The position numbers and the translations under genes were made by a program. Positions 9,691 to 19,490 of a stretch of 64,000 nucleotides of DNA are shown here, one piece after another. Position 1 is the stretch's first letter. Each line of letters starts with the position of its first letter. Origin of the DNA: Periplaneta americana (Eukaryota > Arthropoda > Insecta > Blattodea > Blattidae); NCBI RefSeq assembly GCF_040183065.1, contig NC_091125.1, forward strand, positions 130,401,121 to 130,465,120, in the 5' to 3' direction. The notes under the pieces were generated by a model, which was not told the DNA's origin, ran no database searches, and was given only the letters and a program-made list of their open reading frames with translations.

Positions 9691-10010
9691 ACTGTTCTCT
9701 GTCTTTCTTCATACATTTAATAGTGATATGGCTGCGAATATACACTGAGTTTCATGACAACTGAGATTATCTGCTCCGCATTGTGCAGTAAAACGCACCA
9801 CAATTCATATACAAGTTTGTTTAAAGTGGAACGTTTTGTTCATTATTCTCTCTGATATTACATTTTGTGGATTAAAAGTGTCGGTTACTAGAAAAAAAAA
9901 CACGCTTATATTGAAGTTCTCGCAATTTTGACAAAAAAACACTGGTTAAAGTTCCCTAATGTTCACGGTAAAGTACTTGATTATTTACATTAGACTGTGT
10001 CCTTATCCAG

Positions 10011-10290
10011 TTACAGAGAAAATATGGAAAGACTGTCGGCTGTGTTTAGAGATCAAGCAGACTCTGCATTAGACCGCGCAGTGTTCTGGACAGAATACGT
10101 CATCAGACACAAGGGAGCGCCACATCTGCGTCCTGCATCTACAGAGCTATACTGGTACCAGTACCTACTGCTGGACGTGATACTGTTCCTTTTAGTGCTT
10201 GTGATACTTTCAATATTGATTATTTATTACGCGTTCAGTGCATTATACCGATTTGCTAAAAGAGCTATGAAACACAAAAAGATTGATTGA
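10011..10290 (+). CDS. UDP-glucuronosyltransferase gene 1, last coding exon
   Basis: This exon encodes the UGT C-terminus: [15 protein letters not shown], then the conserved [19 protein letters not shown] motif, a single transmembrane helix ([19 protein letters not shown]) and a short basic cytosolic tail ending KKID before the TGA at 10288-10290. KKID fits the K-K-x-x rule for ER retrieval, as expected for an ER-anchored UGT with a luminal catalytic domain. The acceptor is TTATCCAG at 10003-10010. The exon completes a split codon with the exon at 2409-2628. I see no AATAAA close downstream, so the 3' UTR end cannot be fixed. Confidence 0.92.
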
Positions 10291-10741
10291 CATTACACGG
10301 ACTATATTTAAGGCGGGGGGTGTTTCTACAGTGAGCCTGAGCCTTCTAGATCGGGAAATAGTCGCTCATGTGATTGGTTCCTACTCTTCCTCCGCTAAGA
10401 GAGAATGTGACGTTCGTTTGGCTGTGGTTCAGTGCAGGTTATTCGTTCTGTCAGGTGTTGTGTGGCAATGGTGAAGAGGATAATATATTCATTAAGGAAA
10501 CGTATACGCATACAAATACAAAATGTACCTATACTATAACCAATGGTAGTTAATGGATACGCGTTGACGTACTATCTCAAGAGGTATGCACTACGCATTC
10601 ACTCACTAGGTATGTAGAAATGTTGACATATTTATTTTATTATACTTGTTGATACGAATTGAAGACATTATTACAAAAAAAAGCCCTAGTCACTTTTAAT
10701 GAAATTGAGTTAAGGACACATTTGCTATTATTTCAAATGTT

Positions 10742-10793
<52 letters not shown>

Positions 10794-10794
10794 T
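10742..10794. repeat. (AAT)n then (ATC)n microsatellite
   Basis: An AAT run passes into ATC/ATT units up to the start of SINE A copy 3. The ATC units resume after the SINE, which shows that the SINE split a simple repeat. Confidence 0.9.
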
Positions 10795-10820
10795 CATCAT
10801 CATCATTATCATCATCATAA

Positions 10821-11068
10821 GTCCACACCTGTGGAGTAACGGTCAGCGCGTCTGGCCGCGAAACCAGGTGGCCCGGGTTCGAATCCCGGTCGGGGCAAGT
10901 TACCTGGTTGAGGTTTTTTCCGGGGTTTTCCCTCAACCCAATACGAGCAAATGCTGGGTAATTTTCGGTGCTGGACCCCAGACTCATTTCACCGGCATTA
11001 TCACCTTCATTTCATTCAGACGCTAAATAACCTAGATGTTGAAACAGCGTCGTAAAATAACCCAATAA
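10821..11068 (+). mobile_element. tRNA-derived SINE family A, copy 3, inserted in a LINE tail
   Basis: A near-consensus family A copy: GTCCACACCTGTGGAGTAAC, B box GGGTTCGAATCCCGG and 3' module CAGCGTCGTAAAATAACC. ATCATCATCA-type sequence flanks it on both sides. The right flank is the (ATC)n tail of the minus-strand LINE at 11079-11510, so the SINE landed in that tail. Confidence 0.9.
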
Positions 11069-11078
11069 AATAAAAATC

Positions 11079-11510
11079 ATCATCATCACGCTTTAGGCCT
11101 CTCGACCTGTTGCGAACTTCATACATATTCCTTATTCTTGGTCTTGCCATCGTTTTCTTGGTCTACCAATACTACGGAAGCCTTTAGGTTGATACCCATT
11201 CGTTCTACATGGGATCTCCAATTCTGTCTATATTCCACAATTTTGTTGTTTAAGTTGTAGATATTCAGTGATTGCCTGATTTCTTCGTTTCGTATTCTGT
11301 CCCTCCTTGTTACACCCATCACTGAGCGAAGGAACAGCATTTCTGAAGCTTGAATTCTACATTTATCTCTATTGGTGAGAACCCACGATTCTGCTCCATA
11401 TAAACCCGCTGGTACTGCCATTGTCTTATAAAACTTCAACGTTGTTTCCTTCCTTGCCTTGTTTTTTAAAGTTCTAGTTATTGTACCACACATTCGGTTG
11501 AATATTTCCG
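11079..11510 (-). mobile_element. LINE 3' fragment (family E), decayed reverse transcriptase C-terminus
   Basis: Minus-strand translation gives MCGTITRTLKNKARKETTLK, then LYGAESWVLTNRDKCRIQAS, RRDRIRNEEIRQSLNIYNL and YRQNWRSHVERM. This is the C-terminal region shared by many insect LINEs, starting just before the LYGAExW motif. The usual GRPRKRW segment is frameshifted, and the body ends in a short (ATC)n tail at 11079-11090. The RT core and endonuclease are absent, so it is dead. The family differs from RTE-P and L2 in this window. Confidence 0.75.
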
Positions 11511-11580
11511 TTTTTTTTTTATTTCACATCCGCTTCTTCAAAAGGCGATAATAATATAATAATAATAATAACAATAATAA

Positions 11581-11916
11581 TCCGTGGCGCTATAGCCCGT
11601 GAAGGGCCTAGACCGACCAGCCGGCTGCTGGCCTCACGCCCACAAGCCGAAGCAGAGGTGACGATCATCCAACCAGAATGGAGGTATCGTGTGGTTAGCA
11701 CGATGATCCCCCCAGCCGTTATAGCTGGTATTCGCAACCGGATTTCGCTACCTATCGTAGGTCCCCAAGTGCATCACGATGCTAGGTGGGCACCGGTCCC
11801 GTACACTGGCCGAAATTTCATGAGAAAATTTCTTCCCCCATGAGGATTCCAACCAGCGCGCATTCCGTAACTTGAGTCCTAGGCAGATGCCTTAGACCAC
11901 GACGCCACGGCGCGGG
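11581..11916 (-). mobile_element. tRNA-derived SINE family D
   Basis: On the minus strand the head reads CCCGCGCCGTGGCGTCGTGG TCTAAGGC (A box-like), followed by a weakened B box GGTTGGAATCC. The body holds GAAATTTTCTCATGAAATTTC and TAGCGAAATCCGGTTGCG and ends GGGCTATAGCGCCACGGA, next to AAT repeats. I see no protein and no clear target duplication. Confidence 0.8.
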
Positions 11917-12127
11917 ACTAAAATGTTTATAGACTCCAAAAATGACAAATGTCAGGTGCAATAGTCATAAGGATAAACACCAGTTGTACGGAAACAGCTG
12001 ACATGTTTTCTATTTATTTTTATTGTTCTCTGGAAAAATAGCAATTTTGACAAGGGTTGTTTTTGTAATGTCTTCAATTATTGTAATTTAAGTATTTTGT
12101 TTTACAATATCAATTCTTGTTTTCCTT

Positions 12128-12128
12128 C

Positions 12129-12190
<62 letters not shown>
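12128..12190. repeat. (AAT)n microsatellite
   Basis: An uninterrupted AAT run of about 63 bp with no recognisable element next to it. Confidence 0.95.
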
Positions 12191-12192
<2 letters not shown>

Positions 12193-12348
12193 TGAAACTT
12201 CGGTATCCCCCACACTACACACGGGTGAGAAAATATACTTAAATAATTTTCACATTCCTCGGCTTCATATCACTTAAATAATCCTTTCAACTAAACCACT
12301 AACCTTGTTACATCGGACTATAGTAGCAATCCCCTCATCTAACCCATA

Positions 12349-12955
12349 TTCATTCATTCATTCATTCATTCATTCATTCATTCATTCATTCATTCATTCA
12401 TTCATTCATTCATTCATTCATTCATTCTCAGTGTTCTGTCCAAAGACAGGTCTTTCACTGCAAACCCAATTTTCTCCAGTCTTCCCATTTTCTGCCTTCC
12501 TCTTTGTCTCCGCATATGTTTCATATATCTTAATGTCATTTATCATCTTATTTCTTCTGCCCCGAACTCTTTTCCCGTTCACTATTCCTTCCAGTGCATC
12601 TTTCAATAGGCAGTTTCTTCTCAGCCTATGACCCAACCAATTCCTTTTCCTCTTCCTGATCAGTTTCAGCATCATTCTTTCTTCACTCACTCTTTCCAAC
12701 GTAACTTCGTTTGTTATTCTGTTTGTCCATTTCACACGCTCCATTCTTCTCCATATCCACATTTAGAATGCTTCTATTCGCTTCTCTTCACTTCTTCGTA
12801 ATGTCCATGTCTCCGCCTCATACAATGTCACACTCCACACAAAGCACTTCGCTAGTGTCTGCCCTAGTTCTTTTTCCAAAGATTCGCAGATGATGTTCCT
12901 TTTACTATTCAAAGCTTCCTTTGCTATTGCTATCCTCCTTTTGACTTCCGCCGAT
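12349..12955 (-). mobile_element. LINE family L2 3' fragment with long (TGAA)n tail
   Basis: This is the opposite-orientation relative of the fragment at 333-875. Minus-strand translation gives MWIWRRMERVKWTNRI, KRKRNWLGHRLRRNCLLKDA and GKRVRGRRNKMINDIKIYET. The left end is an 80-bp pure CATT run (12349-12427), the TGAA tail of the element. Upstream frames are broken (the LYGAETW region is only detectable in pieces). It is a 5'-truncated dead copy. Confidence 0.8.
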
Positions 12956-13572
12956 TACATATCCCTATCCCCCCCTCCCCAGTTAACTCCCGATAGTATG
13001 CATCCTCGTTCAGCGGTAGAGACCTGGCTGTCTATCCGGTACGCGGCCGCCCAATTTCCCGATCTAAATGGCTGAGACGCACTGTAATATTTTGGTATTA
13101 AAATGGGAATAGAACTGTAATAGATACAGCTTCAGTTAATAGGTGATTTTACTTCAGGCACTATGTTAGCCTTGAGATTCGAAGTTGAGTATTTACACAC
13201 TATCATGTGACCTATTCTTTTTCAGTCAGATACGGGGCGCTTAAGTAACTACATTCTCGTATGTCCAAACATTGGCATTGTAAAGATTATTTCTGTGTTG
13301 TGTATGAAGAGATAAATACTGCTTACTTTACATTGAAATTGGCAACTTTACTAAAGAAATTAATGATGTGCAACTTTTCCATTCATCGAATGAAGCAGTG
13401 ATAATTCCTATGGAAGTATGATTTTCTGACAAAAGCAAAAATTACTTAAAAGTCGTAGAATTACTTCATGATCATTACGCTAAATGTATAGACGTAAAGA
13501 GTGATTAACTGATTATGAACATATTCGTTATTTATAATACAAGTCAGTAAAGAATCTCTTTTTTATAAAAGT
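12956..13572. other. Unassigned sequence
   Basis: AT-rich sequence of about 600 bp with no ORF, tRNA-like boxes, inverted ends or similarity to other parts of the window that I could see. A CCCCCCCTCCCC patch lies at 12970. Confidence 0.5.
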
Positions 13573-13665
13573 GTAGAGTTTATGAAACGAGGCGAAGTCG
13601 AGTTTCGCAAACACACGAAGGATAAAAAAGGAACTTTACGAATGTGTATTATACAATGTTTTTGA
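13573..13665. repeat. Short palindromic repeat (GAAACGAGG type), copy 1
   Basis: GTTTATGAAACGAGGCGAAG followed by TCGAGTTTCGCAAAC forms a hairpin. The downstream piece GGAACTTTACGAATGTGTA matches the copy at 36785-36880 (GCAACTTCAAGAATGTGTA), so hairpin and flank form one repeat unit. No coding content. Confidence 0.65.
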
Positions 13666-13843
13666 TACTATAGCACAAATTTACATTACATATCTATTTC
13701 AAGTTGGAAAGGCTATAAGATGAAAATTTCACGGCCGTCTGAACTTCGAACCGTTAAGAAATAATAAAATTATTATCCATAAAATTACAGCCTATTTTAT
13801 TAATGACCACAATTTCACGGCCGTCTAAACCGACCATGTAATC

Positions 13844-14566
13844 AGCGAACAGGGATTGTAAAGAATGGACACTGAGCGAATTTTCCTGTCTTTTGTTTCT
13901 CTGTGCGCCGGCGTTTAGTTCCACTTTCAAGCGCTAGAGGTTAGTGTATTCGAGCAGAATACAGTTGAGACACAGGACCCAAACATTGCCTATCTTATTG
14001 CATAATTCAGTAACGCTTTGCTTCAAATAAATTCAAGTTAACAGCTTTTTGTTATTTCTCAGTGACAAACTAGTTGTAATAATAATTTTTTATATTTTAT
14101 ATATAATAAATTATATTATAAAATAATATAATACATTATAAAATTATGTATCAAATTCGTTCAATATTTGTATACAATATAATATAGGTATATGGTTTTA
14201 CTTCTCATACGAGTTTTGTTTTTCCATTTTCAGCGCTATCAAATCATTACATATTTTATTAATTGTTGCTGGGGTCAACGTCTCAACTCTCATTATAAAG
14301 GAACTCTAGAGTCTAGACATTATAGATAATGACGGATTTATTATTTTATCGGTCCAATTTATTTTGAGTGCATAATGTACCTAGATGTATTAATTTATGT
14401 GTTATATTTCCGCTGTGTCGACTGCTAGCTTTTGTGATGTAAGTGCCAACTCCTGGGAGAAAGCAGAATCTCACGCTCAAACTGGTTTGAAGGTCATTGA
14501 AATCAGTCCTGCTACATGAAAGGTACCGACGCGAAGTGTCCATACTGTTTAATTATCTATACGCTG
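13844..14566. mobile_element. Non-autonomous hAT-like element Q, copy 1, 8-bp target duplication
   Basis: The 0.72 kb element starts AGCGAACAGGGATTGTAAAG and ends GGACACTT-type inverted sequence, GAAGTGTCCATAC ... TACGCTG. The ends are imperfect inverted repeats of about 35 bp. It is flanked by ATGTAATC at 13836-13843 and 14567-14574. A close copy lies at 33300-34053. Short frames inside are not conserved, so it is non-coding. The 8-bp duplication points to the hAT superfamily. Confidence 0.8.
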
Positions 14567-14574
14567 ATGTAATC

Positions 14575-16284
14575 AACAAAGCGGTTAGGAAAAGTTGAAA
14601 GCTATATTTTGTTGCAATGAGTTATAGATGTAACTTCAGAATGATACGAGCTAAAATGTAGGCCTAAATATATAGATTTGTTACTTATTCGTGTTTATGT
14701 AATATTTGTCTAATAAGTTATCTTTGGTTGAAGTCGTGTTACATAATTTTCTAAGAAAGATGCAAACTCTCCCAATTTTTTATGTGATGTTTTTGTACCT
14801 CACGTTTAGCAGTTGCTCTTTTTAAGTTTTATTTAATCTTATCTTCATAACTGAATGACATAAGAAATATTAGACAACGTCCCAGAAGATGCGTTAAGTG
14901 GAAGATGCGTTTAGATCCGGATGTGGTAATTTAGTACAGGAGACGTCTAAAAAAAAAAAGGTTTGGGTTAGTATATAGTACATTTAAAAATGGGTACATG
15001 AAAAACTTTTGGAAGTAATGATAAATTTGTTAGAGTATTTTGTTATAAGGAATACATAATATATTACAAAAGTCTCTGGTTACTTTGTGGTAGAAGTTTC
15101 CAATGTTTTTTCTACAAAGCAAAATCAAGTTTGCGGACAAGGTTTTGAATAGTGGAAGTGATAATGTGGGAACATCGCCAGATGTAGCAATGTTTCATGT
15201 TCTACAGAATTAAAGAATACAAATACTTTCACCTTAAATAATATTTAATTTTAAAAACTGTAACATCACGTTCAATATTACAAAATAAAAGTTGGCTTGT
15301 AAAAATTTCACTTACCGCACGTGTGCTTTATTTCACAATAATAGCATTCCATTTTCTTTTGTTTACGTTGCAGACAGATAAATTGTGGTCTTCGTTAATT
15401 ACGATGGATGTCAGCAATATGAGTAAGTACAATATACTAGTCACATCGTCCCAAAAAGAACTTTACAATGCTGCCTCGTATATCAAGTTTCAGTAATATG
15501 AGTCTTGCCTTAAAATGATTTGTGTGTTTTTTTTCAGGACTGTTGTCTCTCATGGAATTGTTTATATTTGCATTAAAATTGTGTTTACCGACTTCGCTTT
15601 CTAACACAGAATTGTATTGCTCATAATCAAGAATTTTCCATTTGTGACCATTCTTTTTTATGTAAAAGTATTCTTTCCAATATGTTTGTTATTTTTGTTC
15701 ATTGTGTCCTATACTATGAAATAATCTATTAGGTCTATGTACAGGCATAATGGTTACAAAAAATTACTGACATTGGACTTGTGTCTGCGAGATTTTACGA
15801 AAAAAATATTTTACCGAATGTTATTCTAACATATTGGCTGTTCTCTACACATATTCTGAATACATATTCAACAGAAATAGGAAAAATTGTATATACTGAC
15901 ACAAACTTAAGTACAAATGAGTCGGTTAGAGTCATAACTCACATGCTCCAAAAAATGAAAAATTGAGATACCGTTATATTCCCATGCGGTTATCTGCGTA
16001 AAACACGATTCAGAGATTAATTTTTCACATTTCTTTCATGATGCTTGTGTAAACAGGCGACAAACTTCCCGGTTTCTGTCAAAAGTCTCATGATCCACTG
16101 GATCTTGTGAGTTCTGTTGTATAGCGCTTCTCGACCAATCACCGATCAGTATTTCCCTCCCGCTTCTCCACTTCCTCTTGTGTAGAATAGGGTTGTGGAT
16201 GAGTATCTTGCATGTGCCTTGTTATTTTTATAAATATCAGTGAATTTAGCAGCTGTAATTGAGCATTTTGTAAGCTTAATATTA
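14575..16284. other. Unassigned AT-rich sequence with weak exon-like signals
   Basis: No transposon ends are visible. There are possible splice signals: an acceptor TTTACGTTGCAG ending at 15372, ATG GAT GTC with a GTAAGT donor near 15421, and a TTTTTTTTCAG acceptor near 15537. Reading across gives only a short peptide that stops. The frame at 15781-15966 ends SVRVITHMLQKMKN, which recurs in diverged form on the other strand at about 19600-19670. I cannot name any gene here. Confidence 0.3.
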
Positions 16285-16380
16285 TGGTAGAGCACGTATT
16301 ACCGGTTGGAGAAAGAGGACGATCACGGAAATGTGTAGCAGCTCCAGAAATAACGAAAAGAAACCAGGCCCGATTAGCAA
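16285..16380 (+). CDS. Candidate small coding exon, unknown product
   Basis: An ATG in favourable context (ATTATGG) opens a basic peptide, MVEHVLPVGERGRSRKCVAA, then PEITKRNQARLAR, reaching a possible donor AAG|GTTAAT at about 16381. Beyond that the frame soon stops, as expected if an intron starts there. Base composition is less AT-rich than the flanks. I do not recognise the sequence; the Lys/Arg content would fit a DNA- or RNA-binding protein, but that is weak. It could equally be chance or part of an unrecognised transposon. No partner exon could be joined with confidence. Confidence 0.22.
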
Positions 16381-16724
16381 GGTTAATATTCTTTTCTGAT
16401 TCTGCTTGACTCCTACTAATGTATTGGTAAATTAAGCAGAGCCTAGTGTTTTATCACAATTGTAATATATTCAAATTCTACATGTATATCATTGATGGTG
16501 CCGTGAATAATAATCAGCTGGACAATACTGAACATATGTGCGAATTCATGGAAGCAGATATTATTCTTGTGATATAAAGGAACGTAGTAACGAAAATTTG
16601 AATTTTAATAAAATTTATAATCAGTATTTCTTTTATAGGTTGTAAATTGAGGGGTCGACTCAAATAAGGGGAGAACCCGCTTTTCTAAGAAAATGTAGTT
16701 TTCTCGTCTCTAGAATGTTGTGTC

Positions 16725-17170
16725 CCATGTATGGTGGGTCCCTATCACCACGGCATGGCGCGTCCTCAGGTTGAGGATAGAAGAGACGGCCTCCAGATAT
16801 GGAGGGTAGCTGCGAATATATTGAATAAGCAGTCGTGGACAGCCGATAAGGGGTGGTCCTCCAGCTTGGGGGTTGGGCGAAGGGCTAACAACCCATCACC
16901 GTAAAAAACAGCTTGTTACGAATTCCTACAGTAAATGGGCGAGTCCAGAAATGCATATAGAGTGTTAGTTGGGAGACCGGAGGGAAAAAGACCTTTAGGG
17001 AGGCCGAGACGTAGATGGGAGGATAATATTAAAATGGATTTGAGGGAGGTGGGGTATGATGATAGAGACTGGCTTAATCTTGCACAGGATAGGGACCGAT
17101 GGCGGGCTTATGTGAGGGCGGCAATGAACCTTCGGGTTCCTTAAAAGCCATTTGTAAGTAAGTAAGTAAG
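16725..17170 (+). mobile_element. RTE-P LINE, internally deleted derivative 2 with target duplication
   Basis: This 446-bp copy begins with the exact full-length start (CCATGTATGGTGGGTCCC), keeps about 210 bp of the 5' region, then jumps at about 16935 to the last 240 bp (ATGGGCGAGTCCAGAAATGC) and the AAGT tail. The flanks carry 12-bp duplications GAATGTTGTGTC at 16713-16724 and 17170-17181. A 69-codon remnant of the C-terminus ([19 protein letters not shown]) is open. The deletion joint differs from that of derivative 1. Confidence 0.92.
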
Positions 17171-17181
17171 AATGTTGTGTC

Positions 17182-17970
17182 ATAATTGCAATAATTCTGG
17201 CAATAGCTTAGCCCACTGAAATTTAAATTTCCACCATAAATTCTCAGACTGTTCTGAGAATATTTAATTTCCCTATTCCAAGATTTGTGACTTATCCATC
17301 TCTCTAACTGGACTCCTCCATTTATATTGTACTATATTATTTTGTAAAATGTACTCAACTGAAAAATTTAATAATTGGACACGTATTCTTTTACATTGAA
17401 TTTAAAAATAAGCTTGAGTTAATGTTCTTATGTAATATTTCAATTTGTTACGTAAAATCTCACATGATCCCAACTGGTCACTTTCTAACTCACATGTTCC
17501 AAACGAAGCACTCTCAGAACACTCATGATCCAAAGGTCATTGTCAAAACTCGTATGATCCATAATTTAAAGCTAAATAACTTTTGTGCGAGATCGTGCGT
17601 ATTTGCTTGTTTTCCGCACAGAACCAATACGCGGTAAGTGTGAAATACCACATTCAGTATTCCCAACGTAACACACATAACAATTTCCCTCTTCTTACCG
17701 CTTAAGCGCGACATTCATTTTACTGCTTTAGGCTTTTAACATATTATTTTTAGAGATCTTTAACATAGTAATAATTATAAATTGGAAACTTACCATTGCA
17801 ATTTCACCTAAATTGCAATGTTAATTATTGTTTTTAAATATTTTCAAAAATTAAGTAAAGTCTACTACTCCACGAAACTTATTGCATTCCTGATACAAGT
17901 AACATTAAGGAAGCCGTGAAAAAATCAACAAGATTCCAGATGCCGATGTTATTACTGCAATATGTTATAC
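17182..17970. other. Unassigned sequence with a repeated CATGATCC motif
   Basis: No gene or transposon is recognised. Between 17458 and 17565 a degenerate unit of about 30 bp repeats four times, each with a core like CTCACATGATCC, CTCACATGTTCC, CTCATGATCC or CTCGTATGATCC. Similar cores occur at 15938 and 16088 and, inverted, near 19634. Confidence 0.5.
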
Positions 17971-18204
17971 TACTAGGTTCAAAAAGTTCCCGGAATTTTA
18001 CTACCATTTTTCGTATTAATATATAACAAGGGATATTATACATTTGTTTTGTTGGTAACATTCATGATGTCATTTCCTTAAAGTTTGCTGATAATGGCAA
18101 TTATTGGTTTTGAGTTGTAGGCAATTGTTTATCATAGTGTTTTGTTTGTTCGTCGCATTTTGTAATTATGTCCACAGGGCAAAGTACAAACATCAAGTTC
18201 TGTG

Positions 18205-19006
18205 TTTTGCTGGGGACATGATCAGTATGGCTGATGAAGATGGTGATTTCTTAAACAAAATGAAACTGGTGCTACTTGTACGACCCAGTCCCTAAACGAC
18301 AGTCATCTGAGTGGAAATCGAAAACATCTCCTCGGAAGCAAAAATTTCCTAGGGACACTTCCAAAGGCAAAGTTATTTTAAATGTTATGTTTTATTTAAC
18401 GACGCTCGCAACTGCAGAGGTTATATCAGCATCGCCGGATGTGCCGGAATTTTGTCCCGCAGGAGTTCTTTCACATGCCAGTAAATCTACTGACATAAGC
18501 CTGTCGCATTTAAGCACACTTAAAGCAAAGTTATGTTGAAAGTTTTCTTCGACTCTCAGGGTCTCATGCACCATGAGTTCATTCCAGAAGGTCGTACTGT
18601 AACGAAAGAATTGTACGTAGAAACCCTCCGTCGCCTCTGGGACGCAGTGAGAAGGAAACGTCCAGAAAAGTGGGTAGAAAACAACTGGTTATTTATGCAT
18701 GACAATGCACCTGCTCATCGCGCAATTATTGTAAAGAATTTTCTTGCCAGGCACAACATAACTGCTTTGGATCATCCACCATACTCTCCTGATCTCTCAC
18801 CACCTGATTACTTTCTGTTTCCCCGTCTGAAAAGTCATCTGAAAGGACGGAGATTCAATGCTGAAGAGGTTATCGCAAACGCGACGAGAGCACTAAGACG
18901 GGTTTCACAAAATGGCTTCCAGGCCTGCTTCCAGGAACTCTACACGCGTTGGCAAAAGTGTGTTGTTGCGGAAGGCAACTATTTTGAAGGGAATGCTGTA
19001 GAATAG
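18205..19006 (+). pseudogene. mariner transposase, broken
   Basis: The catalytic half of a mariner-family transposase. Readable pieces are ISMADEDGDFLNKM, then DPVPKRQSSEWKSKTSPRK. After the SINE come VFFDSQGLMHHEFIPEGRT, the second aspartate block LFMHDNAPAHRAIIVK and the third, HPPYSPDLSPPDYFLFPRLK, ending at a stop at 19006. The spacing fits the mariner D,D34D type. The first catalytic block (normally GDETW) is damaged by a small deletion near 18260, the N-terminal DNA-binding domain is missing, and the SINE adds 148 bp plus a 10-bp duplication. It cannot encode an active enzyme. Confidence 0.92.
18377..18524 (-). mobile_element. SINE family C, 5'-truncated, inside the mariner
   Basis: It contains the family C 3' module (TTTATTTAACGACGCTCGC) and body (GTCCCGCAGGAGTTC, AGTAAATCTACTGAC) but lacks the tRNA-like head seen in the copy at 49885-50102. 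It is flanked by GCAAAGTTAT at 18367-18376 and 18525-18534. It therefore inserted by target-primed reverse transcription into the mariner gene after that had integrated. Confidence 0.88.
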
Positions 19007-19349
19007 TGTTTAAGGTACGTTGTTTCTATGATGCTAGCAAATTCCGGGAACTTTTTGAACCTAGTATGTATAAATAATATTGTTAAAATATTAAAATGAA
19101 AAATAAATCATTACATAACCTTACCGTTTGTTTTAAGTTCGCATTTATAGACTGGGGGAAAAAAAGACAGACGTATATCACGGCCTGCTGGAGTATAGTA
19201 AACACAGAAAACATTTTATAGCAACAATGTTGAAGAAAGATATTTTGGTTTTCCGAAGTTGCGTCATTAAACAGAAACCAAGATGGAGATTTCATTGCAA
19301 CTAATTAGAAATTCGTCTTTCAGGTATGTAATAAACGATCTTCGCACAA

Positions 19350-19490
19350 AATAATGTACGATACACGAATGGTATGTTTGTTTTCATGTTCTCGGAAATT
19401 AAAAAAGCTCAACTACGTTTCGCTTTTTCAATCTTTTCCTCGAACATGAAAACGTCAACATACCGCTCTTGTAACGTATATTACTATTAC
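19350..19490. repeat. Palindromic foldback repeat
   Basis: The core arms GGTATGTTTGTTTTCATGTT (19371) and AACATGAAAACGTCAACATACC (ending 19464) form a stem. Weaker pairing continues outward on both sides (ATGTACGATAC with GTAACGTAT). It resembles the hairpins at 13573, 36785 and 41845 in layout. Confidence 0.7.

Larger units (their letters stand above)
2629..10010 (+). other. UGT gene 1 last intron, 7.4 kb, filled with repeats
   Basis: The intron runs from GTAAGTAATTC at 2629 to a TTATCCAG acceptor at 10010. It holds a decayed hAT element, SINEs, an internally deleted LINE, a long inverted-repeat pair, a 1.6 kb degenerate tetranucleotide tract, a hairpin and a MITE, each listed separately. 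I see no further exon in it: the two flanking exons join in frame and give a continuous UGT C-terminus. Confidence 0.8.
17973..19064 (+). mobile_element. mariner transposon, decayed, with nested SINE
   Basis: The terminal inverted repeats are CTAGGTTCAAAAAGTTCCCG at 17973 and its complement ending at 19064, each flanked by TA (17971-17972 and 19065-19066). This is the classical Tc1/mariner arrangement. Inside, a mariner transposase is readable on the + strand but has lost its N-terminal part, carries frameshifts and is split by a SINE (18377-18524). Without the SINE it is about 0.93 kb. Confidence 0.93.

Noticed and set aside
17458..17565. CRISPR-like array from the 30-bp spaced CATGATCC cores
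   Set aside because: The repeats are degenerate and short, and the setting is eukaryotic; there are no cas genes.
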